24,393 nt of DNA from Verrucomicrobiales bacterium. Lineage in GTDB: Bacteria > Verrucomicrobiota > Verrucomicrobiia > Verrucomicrobiales > Verrucomicrobiaceae. The position numbers were made by a program, and so were the translations under genes. Where the stretch lies: the NCBI GenBank assembly GCA_003506995.1, contig DNXB01000266.1:1-24393 (forward strand), given 5' to 3'. Positions 1-7,461 of this stretch are shown in pieces (the first letter of the stretch is position 1; every line of letters begins with the position of its first letter). Below the pieces are notes generated by a model that saw only the letters and a program-made list of their open reading frames with translations, was not told the origin of the DNA and searched no databases.

Positions 1-1
1 A

Positions 2-283
2 CCCGACGGCTCCTTCGGCGGCGACAAAAACGCCCCCGCCACCATCGAAGAAACCGCCGTCGCCTTGCAGGCGCTCTCCCACCGGAGCACGGATGCCCCC
101 ATCCGCATCCAACAAGCCACGCAGTGGCTTCTCAACACCACCGCAGAAGGCACCCGTTTCCCCAGCGCTCCCATCGGTCTCTACTTCGCTCGCCTTTGGT
201 ATCACGAGCAGCTCTATCCTGTCATCTGGACCCTCGGGGCCCTTCACGCGGCACGGCATGCGCTCCTTCGTGAGAAGCATTGA
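2..283 (+). CDS. Squalene/hopene cyclase-like terpene cyclase or prenyltransferase-repeat protein, C-terminal end (5' truncated)
   Basis: Only the last 93 codons are in the window; the frame is open from base 2 to a TGA at 281-283. The start of the visible part reads PDGSFGG, followed by an alternating helical pattern, as in the QW-type repeats of squalene-hopene cyclases and related alpha/alpha-barrel proteins. The end (FPSAPIGLYFARLWYHE, then LYPVIWTLGAL) resembles the C-terminal block of squalene-hopene cyclase-like proteins. Family members cyclise squalene or other polyprenes at the membrane. The catalytic DxDD region is outside the window, so substrate and activity cannot be judged, and a non-catalytic prenyltransferase/squalene-oxidase repeat protein is possible. 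The gene downstream has its own promoter overlapping this stop codon. Confidence 0.72.
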   Translation, partial: PDGSFGGDKNAPATIEETAVALQALSHRSTDAPIRIQQATQWLLNTTAEGTRFPSAPIGLYFARLWYHEQLYPVIWTLGALHAARHALLREKH

Positions 284-307
284 CAATACGGGCGCGGCTC
301 CTAGAAT
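280..307 (+). promoter_or_regulatory. Sigma70-type promoter for the PUR-family gene
   Basis: TTGACA at 280-285 is a perfect -35 hexamer. After a 16-base spacer comes TAGAAT at 302-307, which matches the -10 consensus at five of six positions. The -35 box overlaps the TGA stop of the upstream cyclase-like gene. A start near 314 would give a leader of about 50 nt before the ATG at 365. It is the best promoter match seen in the window; no transcript data back it. Confidence 0.6.
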
Positions 308-364
308 CCGCCTCGAATTCACCCAGCATCAACAGCGAATCGTCAGGCAGCGGAGGTTATCAGC

Positions 365-607
365 ATGAGGAACACAGAATTTGAAGATGAACGGCGTCCG
401 CCTAATCCGCCGCTGCATTCTGAAAAAATCGTCACCGAGCGGAAGATCTTCTTCCTCGATCTCAAGGAGAACGACCGTGGGAAGTTCATCAAGATCACCG
501 AGGACGTGCGCGGCCGCCGCGACACCATCATCCTCCCCATCGACGCCGCCCAGGAGTTCCTCGACGCCATGATGCGCACGCTCGACGCCGCAGGCGTGGA
601 TGAGTGA
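365..607 (+). CDS. PUR-family (PurA-like, DUF3276-type) DNA/RNA-binding protein
   Basis: This is an 80-residue cytoplasmic protein. Residues about 19-70 hold one PUR repeat: EKIVTERKIFFLDLKEN, GKFIKITEDVRGRRDTI and an amphipathic helix (IDAAQEFLDAMM). Bacterial PUR-domain proteins are small single-stranded nucleic-acid binders that dimerise through this fold; the bacterial role is poorly defined. The start is well supported: GGAGG at 352-356 lies 8 bases before the ATG at 365, and a strong promoter lies 60 bases upstream. The gene ends 15 bases before the end of the convergent ligase gene. The N-terminal 18 residues are polar and probably disordered. The family call is confident; targets are unknown. 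Confidence 0.82.
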   Translation: MRNTEFEDERRPPNPPLHSEKIVTERKIFFLDLKENDRGKFIKITEDVRGRRDTIILPIDAAQEFLDAMMRTLDAAGVDE

Positions 608-626
608 GGACGCCTGCGTCGTTCAC
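604..626. terminator. Possible bidirectional terminator between convergent genes
   Basis: An imperfect inverted repeat spans both stop codons of the convergent pair: GTGA (604-607) and GACGC (609-613) can pair with GCGTC (616-620) and TCAC (623-626). The stem is short, the nominal loop is only two bases so the inner pair would open, and there is no clear T-run, so this is a weak candidate. Confidence 0.25.
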
Positions 627-2176
627 AGCAGCGCCCGCAGCGCCTTGCGATCCACTTTCTGATTCCCTGTCTTCGGCAGTTCCGGCAGGAAGATCACGCG
701 GTTCGGCACCTTCGCAGGCTCCAGTTTCTCGCTCAGCGCCATGACGATGGCCTTTTCATCCAAACCTTCACGCGAGACAGAAACAAACAGGCACAACTGA
801 TCCCGCGCCTCGTCCTTCACGCAGCCGGCCGCCACCACATCCAGAATCCGGCAGGCTTCTTCCTCCACTTCCGCCGGGCTGAGTCGATGCCCCTTGTGCT
901 TGATCAAGAAATCGCTGCGCCCGTGGAAATGCAGAAAGCCCTCCGCGTCCACGCTGCCAAAGTCCCCGCTCACCAGCACGCGTGAGTGGCCTTCGCCGAT
1001 GAACTTGTAGCGCTTCGCCGTCTCCTCCGGTGCGCGCCAGTAGCCCAGCGCCAGATGACGACCGCGCACGCACAGCTCACCCGTCTCGCCCGGTGGCAGG
1101 CGGTTGCCGTTCGCATCCATCGCAAACACCTCCGTGCCATCCAGCGCACGGCCCACCGACTCCGACTTCGCCTCCAGCTCTTCCGGCAGCAAGATTGACA
1201 CGCGCTTGCACTCCGTCAGCCCATACATCGGAAACACCCTGGCCTGCGGGAACAGCTCGCGCAGGCTTTGGATGTAACTCTGCGGCAGATGATCGCCCGT
1301 GTTCGTGATCACCCGCAGCTTCGGCAGCACCACGGGGCGATAGCGCTGCATCTTGATCAGCCCGCCAAACAACGTCGGCACGCCCGGCAGCACGCTGATC
1401 TCCTGCGCCGCGAGAATGCGCGGCAGTTCCGGCCCCGCCATCTCCGGCCGACCGATGAACACACTCGCGCCCACCATCGCCGCGTAAAAAAGCTGATACA
1501 GCCCGTAGTCGAACGACAGCGGCAGAAAAATGGCCACACGATCCTCCGCTTGATACTGCAACCGCGCCTGAATCGCCGCCGAGACAAAACGCACGTTGTC
1601 ATGCGTCAAAATCACCCCACGCGGTGTGCCCGTGGAGCCTGACGTGAACACCAAAAACGCCGGATCTTGGTCAATCCCCGGAAACGGCACAGGCCTTGGC
1701 TCCGGCGTCGCGATCAATTCGGCAAACGGAGTGAGGACGCCCTCGTCCGCAGCGCTTCCGGCCCACACAAGCGGTGTCTCGCCAAATTCTTCCCGAAGCG
1801 AGGCTGTGGACTGTTCGAGCAGGCCCAACTTCGGCTCCGTCTGCTCCAAAATGCGCCGCAGCCCCTCCGGCTTCATCTGCGGATGCAAAATCACCGCGAT
1901 GGCCCCGATCTGCGCCACGGCGAAAAACATCAGCACTGTTTCGATCCGGTTCTCCGTCACCATCACCACGCGGTCCCCTCGACCGACGCCCCTCGCATCC
2001 AGCCACGCCGCGATGCTCGCGATCCGTCGCCAAGCCTCCGCATAATTCAGCGCTGCATCTTCCTGTCTCAAATACTCCCGCTCCGGCCAGCGGCGCGCAC
2101 CCTCGCGCACATAGCTCGCAATCGTCCACGCCGCATGCGGCCCGTCAGGCAAAAAGGAGTGTTCGTCGAGAGTCAT
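623..2176 (-). CDS. Acyl/aryl-adenylating AMP-forming ligase (ANL superfamily)
   Basis: This 517-residue protein is full length for the class I adenylate-forming family. It would activate a carboxylic acid as acyl-AMP and usually transfer it to CoA or a carrier-protein thiol. Visible motifs: the phosphate-binding loop FTSGSTGTPRGV (178-188), YGLTE (318-322), the adenosine/ribose aspartate in SGDFG (403-407), the hinge and A8 region GRSDFLIKHKGHRLSP (419-434), and the A10 catalytic lysine in PKTGNQKVDR (K507). The middle region (FLPLSFDYGLYQLFYA) resembles the acyl-CoA ligases found with exosortase systems and some acyl-AMP ligases. No carrier protein or acyltransferase is adjacent. The start ATG lies 67 bases after the upstream LamG gene on the same strand. 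Substrate is not predictable here. Confidence 0.87.
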   Translation of the reverse strand: MTLDEHSFLPDGPHAAWTIASYVREGARRWPEREYLRQEDAALNYAEAWRRIASIAAWLDARGVGRGDRVVMVTENRIETVLMFFAVAQIGAIAVILHPQMKPEGLRRILEQTEPKLGLLEQSTASLREEFGETPLVWAGSAADEGVLTPFAELIATPEPRPVPFPGIDQDPAFLVFTSGSTGTPRGVILTHDNVRFVSAAIQARLQYQAEDRVAIFLPLSFDYGLYQLFYAAMVGASVFIGRPEMAGPELPRILAAQEISVLPGVPTLFGGLIKMQRYRPVVLPKLRVITNTGDHLPQSYIQSLRELFPQARVFPMYGLTECKRVSILLPEELEAKSESVGRALDGTEVFAMDANGNRLPPGETGELCVRGRHLALGYWRAPEETAKRYKFIGEGHSRVLVSGDFGSVDAEGFLHFHGRSDFLIKHKGHRLSPAEVEEEACRILDVVAAGCVKDEARDQLCLFVSVSREGLDEKAIVMALSEKLEPAKVPNRVIFLPELPKTGNQKVDRKALRALL

Positions 2177-2243
2177 AGGGCAAACCGTTCAAAACGCTAC
2201 GGTCCAGCCCGTGTGAAATCAACCATTCGCCATTCGGGTTTCG

Positions 2244-5200
2244 TCATTTCCCCACCCGCATCCACCGCACTGCCTCCATGCCGCTCGCCAGTTCCTTCAC
2301 GCGGATCTCCCAGGTTCCGGGATCCTCATTCGGCGCGAGGTTCAGGCTGAGCTCCACGATGCCGTTCTCGGCGGCATAAAAGCCGCTGCCTTCCGCAGAT
2401 TTGCCATTCGCATCACGGATGTCCACCCGCACCGGGATCACCGCTTTGGTGGGCGCGTCCTGCGTGGTGGTGATGAGTGCGCTCACCTTGGCTGTGTTGC
2501 CCAAGGTGGCGTTTTCCGGCACGTCGAGCTGGATGCCGAGCAGCGGCTTCGGCATCACCAGGAAGATTTTACCGTCGCAGGGGCCGAGTTCGATCGGCCA
2601 ACTCATGTTACCGTCATCGCCGCGTTTTGGCACAATGAACTGTGTGCCGGTGAGTTCATACACATTGGCCGATTCGGCCTTCAAACTCACGGTTCCCTTC
2701 GAGGGCAGCCCGTTTTCCATCACAAGGCCGTGCTGGCCCACGTAACTGCCGTATTCGCGATGGTCGTTCACCACGAAGACATACGTCGCATCGCCAAATT
2801 TCCGTGTGCGCACGATGATCTCGGGGTTGTCGCAGTTTGCGCGCTGCGGCAGCGCGAAACCGCCGAGCGTCTTCGCAAGCTCCAGGAGCTTCGCTTTGTC
2901 CTCAGCGGCCTTTTTCTCGCGTTTGAAGCTCTGGATCGTGATGTCGGCCTTCAAGCCGGTGCAGAGGAACTCATCGGCCACGATCTTGCCGCCCTTCTTC
3001 TGCCAGTCGGTGATGCGGGCGACGACGGACTTCGTCAGCACGTCGCAAAACGGCATCACGAGCACCTTGCGCCCGCTCAAACCGCTGCGTGTGAGCAGCG
3101 TCTCCTCATAGAGGATGTCCGTCTGCACATGCGCATGTTGCAGTGCCAGCCACACATCCGCCTCCCAGCCGTTGTTTGAGCCATATCCGCCACGCCGGGC
3201 GAACATCTGCGAGGTGAAGCTCTCCAGAAATGCCACCTCGCTCCTCTCATCAGGGATCGCCATCAGCGTCGGCCCCAGCGGCTCGATCACATCGTGCACG
3301 AGCTGTTTGAGCACCGGCGCGGTGTTCGGATTGGTGAAACGATAACCGCCTGGGCTGTCCGTCTGCACCAACGACTGCCAGCCGTGATACATGATGCCCT
3401 GGATCGGCCGCGAGATCTTCGTCCACAGCGCCTCCTTCAAATGCATCGGCGCGATCGTGATGTAGGCGGCCTCGGGATCGTGATCTTCCCACGCCACGAC
3501 CTCGCCGGGTGCCTTGCTGCCAATCGGTGCGGTCTGCGAGCGATACCAGATGAGTTGCGTCATCTTCATCACGCGCTGGTTCTTGCCACTGGCCGCGCTC
3601 ATCGCGAAAAGCTGGTCCGCGCACATGCCGATCTTCTGCGGATCAGGGTAGGTGTAGGTCCAGTGGGAGATCACATCCACGCCGCCGCCCGCGCCGCTGA
3701 TGCTCGGCTGCCGCACCGCAGGATCAAAAAAAGTCCACACCTTGCCGCTGCTCTTCACGCCTTTGTGCAGCGCGGTGTGTAGGCCGTTCCATCCGTCACC
3801 GACCGTCCAAAACCAGCGCAGGTATTTCAAAATGGGATGATCATCCGCGATCACACGATCCGCTGGAAAATCCTTCAGCTTTGTCCACTCCACGCCGCCC
3901 TTCGTCGTGATTTCAGCCGGGATGTCCGCGTTGGCGAACTTCTTGTAAGCCTCCACATCCACCGCGTTGAAGCTCACCTGGCTGCTGTCGCGCACCTCCG
4001 TGTCGATCAGCGCCGTGGTGAATGCCGGATGATCTCCATACGCCTTCGCCACGCTCATGCCCACCACTTGGAAAAACGGCGCGAACTCCGGCGTCGATGC
4101 CGCGATGTCCTGCCGCACATAAGGCTTCCCGGAACGATCCACCCGCAGGTTTTTCGGATCGCTCTCCAAAGCGCGGCTCGGCGAGAGGCTGGCAACGACT
4201 TCGAGGCCGTTTTTGAGCGCTTCGTCAAGCATGGCGCGGTTTTTCGCGATCACCTCCGGCTTCGCGGGCGGTCCGACGGCGCGGTTGGCCCAAAGCGAGC
4301 CGTAGTCCGCTCCCAAGCCGATGAAGTGGGTGAATCCAATGTCTTTGAGTCGAGGAATCTCGCCACCACCCGCGCCCCACATGATCACCGGCATGCGAGG
4401 CGGCATGCGAGGCACGATTTGCAGCGTCGTGGCCTGCTCCGTGGCGTAGTCGCCGATCTCAAACCTGGCCCGCAGGACGTATTCCGCGGCTTTGAGCGAC
4501 GTGTTGAGCACATACTTCGCCGTGAAGCTCTTTCCGGCCGCGAGATCGGGCACGATGAAGTTTTCGTCCTTCGCACCCAGATTCACCGACAGCTTCGCGC
4601 CCGTCATCGTTTCGCGCCGCAGATTGGTCACCACGATCTCAACCGGCTTCGCCGTCTCCATGCGCCGCCACACCTGCCGCGTGCTCACGATCTGCATCGC
4701 CACCCGCTCAAAACTCAGAACGCCCTCGCAGATGCGCACCTCGTCGATCAAACCGGGGAATCCGCCGTAATTGCTGCCCAGCCGGTCGCCGATGCTCAGA
4801 CCCTTCGGCCCTGGCGTCACCGCGCCGTAGCCTTCGATCTTCGCGCTACCCGCCGCCATGCCATTGCGATAAAATCCCCCCCCGCCCGCGCCATCGTAAG
4901 TGAAGGCCACATGCTGCCACACGTCCGTTTCGAGCTTGAAGGGCTGCGAGTAGATCTGCTTCGACTCTGCGCCAAAACCCAGCGTCACAAACATCCGCCG
5001 CAGGCCGCCTTTGTCCGCCTCGCCGATCTGCCACTGGTAGTCGGTGTGATCGACATACTTTTTGTCGAGCAGGTAACACCGCAGCTCTGGTTTAAATTCC
5101 GCTTTAGCCTTGATCCACATCTCCAGCGTGAAGGCACCCTTCACCGGTTTCACCTCCACCAGAGCTGCATGTCGCTTGTCCTGCACCGGAAACCCCGGGA

Positions 5201-5414
5201 ATGACTCCAACCCGCCACCAAAGCGGCCTTTCGCATTCAAAACGGCCCCGTTCAGCTTCAGCCCGTCCTCTTTCTCAAACGACCAGTGCCCGAGCACATG
5301 CGCACCAGTGGCATCCTCCTTCGTGTAGCCGGTCTCCCAGGTTTCTTGAAGAGCCAGGGCTGACCACGGAAAACACAGAGCACATAGAAGAAGGAAACGA
5401 GCTGGTTGGAGCAT
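2244..5414 (-). CDS. Exported LamG-domain protein with a TIM-barrel, glycoside-hydrolase-like core
   Basis: The product is 1,056 residues from the ATG at 5412-5414, chosen because it begins a clean Sec signal peptide (MLQPARFLLLCALCFPWSALA); the frame stays open upstream to 5486, inside rsmH, but that extension would bury the signal. Segments in order: a LamG/concanavalin-like jelly roll (about 40-237, with FTLEMWIKAK, WQHVAFTYDG, GLIDEVRICEG), a beta-sandwich spacer (about 253-335), a barrel-like region from about 342 (MPVIMWGAGGG, then HFIGLGADYG), a flavodoxin-like segment as in GH42 beta-galactosidases (VLVMPFCDVLT, ITDWQKKGGKIVADE), and a C-terminal beta region. A conserved-looking acidic site is IDTEVRD (about 471-477). 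Probably an extracytoplasmic glycan-active enzyme; GH family and catalytic residues are not assigned. Confidence 0.7.
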   Translation of the reverse strand: MLQPARFLLLCALCFPWSALALQETWETGYTKEDATGAHVLGHWSFEKEDGLKLNGAVLNAKGRFGGGLESFPGFPVQDKRHAALVEVKPVKGAFTLEMWIKAKAEFKPELRCYLLDKKYVDHTDYQWQIGEADKGGLRRMFVTLGFGAESKQIYSQPFKLETDVWQHVAFTYDGAGGGGFYRNGMAAGSAKIEGYGAVTPGPKGLSIGDRLGSNYGGFPGLIDEVRICEGVLSFERVAMQIVSTRQVWRRMETAKPVEIVVTNLRRETMTGAKLSVNLGAKDENFIVPDLAAGKSFTAKYVLNTSLKAAEYVLRARFEIGDYATEQATTLQIVPRMPPRMPVIMWGAGGGEIPRLKDIGFTHFIGLGADYGSLWANRAVGPPAKPEVIAKNRAMLDEALKNGLEVVASLSPSRALESDPKNLRVDRSGKPYVRQDIAASTPEFAPFFQVVGMSVAKAYGDHPAFTTALIDTEVRDSSQVSFNAVDVEAYKKFANADIPAEITTKGGVEWTKLKDFPADRVIADDHPILKYLRWFWTVGDGWNGLHTALHKGVKSSGKVWTFFDPAVRQPSISGAGGGVDVISHWTYTYPDPQKIGMCADQLFAMSAASGKNQRVMKMTQLIWYRSQTAPIGSKAPGEVVAWEDHDPEAAYITIAPMHLKEALWTKISRPIQGIMYHGWQSLVQTDSPGGYRFTNPNTAPVLKQLVHDVIEPLGPTLMAIPDERSEVAFLESFTSQMFARRGGYGSNNGWEADVWLALQHAHVQTDILYEETLLTRSGLSGRKVLVMPFCDVLTKSVVARITDWQKKGGKIVADEFLCTGLKADITIQSFKREKKAAEDKAKLLELAKTLGGFALPQRANCDNPEIIVRTRKFGDATYVFVVNDHREYGSYVGQHGLVMENGLPSKGTVSLKAESANVYELTGTQFIVPKRGDDGNMSWPIELGPCDGKIFLVMPKPLLGIQLDVPENATLGNTAKVSALITTTQDAPTKAVIPVRVDIRDANGKSAEGSGFYAAENGIVELSLNLAPNEDPGTWEIRVKELASGMEAVRWMRVGK

Positions 5415-5467
5415 GGCACACTCATACGAAGCGGAACGCGGCCTTTGCGCAGCGAACACTGCTCCGA

Positions 5468-6508
5468 TCACGCTTTGATTGCCCACCTCAGCTTCGCTGG
5501 TCCTGCGCGTGGATTGTCACGCGTCTCTTGCGATGACGGGCGGATCACCTCGTCGTTGGCAGCGCTGAAGAGGCCGCTGCGCAGGCCATCGCGGAAGAAG
5601 TGCTTCACACGTCTATCTTCGCCGGAATGGAAGGTGAGGATGGCGACGCGAGCGCCGGGGCGGAGGCAATTGGGCAACTGATGCAGGAAGGTGTCGAGCG
5701 CGGTGAATTCCTCGTTCACGGCGATGCGCAGGGCCTGAAACACGCGGCGCACGGTGGTCTCGCGTTCTTCTTCATCGACGCGACGTGGCAAGGCACGGCG
5801 CACAGCCTCGGCCAGCGAACGCGTGGTGGCGTGATCGGTTCCGGCGAGTTCATCGGCCAGCAGGTCGGCGTGACGTTCGTCGGCGTTTTCTTCGAGGATC
5901 GTCCTCAGCTTCTCGGCGGAGAGCTTTTGCAGCAGATCACGAGCGGCAAGACCGCGCTGCGGATTCATGCGCATGTCGAGCGGGCCGTCGTGCTTGAAGC
6001 TGAATCCGCGGGCGGGATTGTCGAACTGCATCGAGGAGCAGCCGAGATCGGCCAGCAGCACGTCCACGCCATCGCTCCAGTCCAATTCAGCGAGCGCACG
6101 GGGCAAACCGGCGAAGTTCATGCGTTTCACGACGAGCGCAGACTCCTCGCTGCCACCGGCACGCAGCCGCGCCTCGGTGCGCACGATCTCGATGGGGTCT
6201 TGATCGAGTGCGAGCAGCGTTCCGCCGGGCTGCACGGCTTTCAGCAACGCACTGGCGTGGCCGCCGTAGCCGAGCGTGCAGTCCACAGCACGTTCGCCCG
6301 ACTGCGGGGCGAGGATTTCCATGATCTCCTTCAAGAGGATCGGCACATGCTGCCCGGCGGGTGTTTTACCGGACGCACGCACCTTCGCAATGGTCTCGGC
6401 GTAGCGCTCGGGGTTCAGCTCCTTGTATTTGTCCTCAAAACGACGCGGATTCTTGCCCGAGTAGCGCGGACGGCGGCGATGCGGTGTTGGAACCTCGGCT
6501 TCGCTCAC
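5468..6508 (-). CDS. rsmH: 16S rRNA (cytosine1402-N4)-methyltransferase RsmH (MraW)
   Basis: RsmH uses S-adenosylmethionine to methylate N4 of C1402 in the ribosomal P site. The 346-residue product has the full motif set: HVPILL (54-59), the SAM site DCTLGYGGHA (76-85), ALDQD (100-104), ADLGCSSMQ (153-161), RGFSF (167-171), PLDMRM (176-181), RVFQALRIAVNEE (255-267) and LTFHSGEDR (291-299). A basic N-terminal extension of about 50 residues precedes the usual start. The start codon is GTG at 6506-6508 and overlaps the stop of the upstream pyrophosphohydrolase gene (GTGA), so translation is probably coupled. It is not next to mraZ, ftsL or mur genes here, unlike the dcw arrangement of many bacteria. 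Confidence 0.95.
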   Translation of the reverse strand: MSEAEVPTPHRRRPRYSGKNPRRFEDKYKELNPERYAETIAKVRASGKTPAGQHVPILLKEIMEILAPQSGERAVDCTLGYGGHASALLKAVQPGGTLLALDQDPIEIVRTEARLRAGGSEESALVVKRMNFAGLPRALAELDWSDGVDVLLADLGCSSMQFDNPARGFSFKHDGPLDMRMNPQRGLAARDLLQKLSAEKLRTILEENADERHADLLADELAGTDHATTRSLAEAVRRALPRRVDEEERETTVRRVFQALRIAVNEEFTALDTFLHQLPNCLRPGARVAILTFHSGEDRRVKHFFRDGLRSGLFSAANDEVIRPSSQETRDNPRAGPAKLRWAIKA

Positions 6509-6849
6509 AGCTCGTTGTATTTGGCGTTCGATCCGCGTGCCTTCGCCACCGGATAGCGCGATTCATTGCGCTCGATCTTGTCCAGCATCGCCTGGCCGAG
6601 ATCGACGCCGAGATTGTGGGCGAGTTCAAAGAGCAGGATGCCCACATCGGCCATTTCGTCCTTCAGCTCCGGCATCTTGTCCTTCACCCGCTGCTCGATC
6701 TGGCCCGGCTGCTGCCAGACGAAGTGCTGCAGCAGCTCCCCGGCCTCGGCGGTGATGGCGATGGCGAGTTCCTTGGGGCTGTGAAACTGCATCCAGTCCC
6801 GGGCGTCGCGAAACGCGCAGATGCGCGCGGTGATTTGTTCGATGCTCAT
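6505..6849 (-). CDS. MazG-like nucleotide pyrophosphohydrolase (dCTPase/RS21-C6 type)
   Basis: This is a 114-residue all-helical single-domain MazG-type NTP pyrophosphohydrolase. Such enzymes hydrolyse (d)NTPs, often dCTP or damaged nucleotides, to the monophosphate and pyrophosphate using magnesium. The metal-binding pattern ExxE...ExxD is intact: E35 and E38 in AEAGEL, E65 and D68 in KDEMAD. The HSPKELA segment before it and the QHFVWQQP segment after it are also typical of the RS21-C6/DCTPP1-like branch. The size fits the one-domain subfamily rather than two-domain MazG. Its stop overlaps the GTG start of rsmH. The ATG is at 6847-6849; no obvious Shine-Dalgarno is seen. The preferred nucleotide is not inferable. 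Confidence 0.88.
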   Translation of the reverse strand: MSIEQITARICAFRDARDWMQFHSPKELAIAITAEAGELLQHFVWQQPGQIEQRVKDKMPELKDEMADVGILLFELAHNLGVDLGQAMLDKIERNESRYPVAKARGSNAKYNEL

Positions 6850-6961
6850 GGCTTCATGATGCGGTGCGCACCCGCAGGAGCAACCGGGAAGGCGACAAGA
6901 TGTGCGCAGAGTGTCCCAAAGGAAGGATTGACGCCCATGAGCGTATCAAGGATGCTCCATC

Positions 6962-7372
6962 ATGAATATGAAACATATCACCACCCTCGTTGCCTGCCTT
7001 TCCCTCACCACAGCCCTGCATGCCGCCGAGGAGCCGCCGGTGGACTTCGTGAAGCAGGTCAAGCCAATCCTGGCCGATCGCTGCGTCGAGTGCCACAACT
7101 CGGAGACGATTTTCGGCGAGCTGAATCTGCAAAGCCGTGAGCTGGCCTTCCGCAAACGCAAGCTGGCCCCGGCCATCGTGCCTGGCGAGCCCGAGAAAAG
7201 CATGCTCTACCTCGCCCTCACGCTGCCGCCGAAGGACAAGAAGGCCATGCCCGCCACCGGACATCGCATCCCCAAGGACGAGGTGAGCATCATCCGCCAG
7301 TGGATCAAGGAAGGCGCCAAATGGCCCGAAGGCAAAGAAGGTGTCGTGTCGGTTAAGAGGAAGAAATCGTAG
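6962..7372 (+). CDS. Exported planctomycete-type cytochrome c (PSCyt1) domain protein
   Basis: This 136-residue protein has a Sec signal peptide (MNMKHITTLVACLSLTTALHA, about 1-21) and then a stand-alone PSCyt1 domain: VDFVKQVKPILADRCVECH. The haem-binding CxxCH is CVECH (41-45). The rest, including IVPGEPEKSMLY and HRIPKDEVSIIRQWIKEGAKWPEG, is the family's usual ending. Proteins of this kind are periplasmic and normally carry this domain at the N terminus of large DUF1549/DUF1553 polypeptides; here it stands alone. AAGGA at 6948-6952 lies 9 bases before the ATG at 6962; a second ATG at 6968 is possible. It heads a same-strand group with the GH10-like and dioxygenase genes. Haem attachment and electron partner are inferred. 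Confidence 0.83.
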   Translation: MNMKHITTLVACLSLTTALHAAEEPPVDFVKQVKPILADRCVECHNSETIFGELNLQSRELAFRKRKLAPAIVPGEPEKSMLYLALTLPPKDKKAMPATGHRIPKDEVSIIRQWIKEGAKWPEGKEGVVSVKRKKS

Positions 7373-7390
7373 ATTCTCCTGAACGATTCG

Positions 7391-7461
7391 ATGGCTGCCG
7401 GGGCTTGTAACTCGGAAGACAGGCGGGAAGATGGGTGCTCGCAGCCATGAAACACCCCGGC
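7391..7461 (+). promoter_or_regulatory. Inverted repeats around the start of the GH10-like gene
   Basis: ATGGCTGC at 7391-7398 is the exact reverse complement of GCAGCCAT at 7441-7448, which includes the first two bases of the ATG at 7447. The overlapping GCCGGGG at 7397-7403 is the exact reverse complement of CCCCGGC at 7455-7461. Either pairing would place the start codon in or beside a stem. A regulatory role is a guess; chance pairing in GC-rich DNA is possible. Confidence 0.22.

Noticed and set aside
4385..4420. Direct repeat of GGCATGCGAG in the LamG/barrel gene
   Set aside because: It simply encodes a short Pro-Arg-Met-Pro repeat in a linker; too short to suggest a mobile or regulatory repeat.
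3837..5204. Plus-strand open frame (455 codons) inside the LamG/TIM-barrel gene
   Set aside because: Histidine/arginine-rich antisense translation without motifs; the minus frame has LamG features.
6928..6949. TTGACG with TATCAA as a promoter before the PSCyt1 gene
   Set aside because: The spacing is about 10 bases, far from the 16-18 needed.
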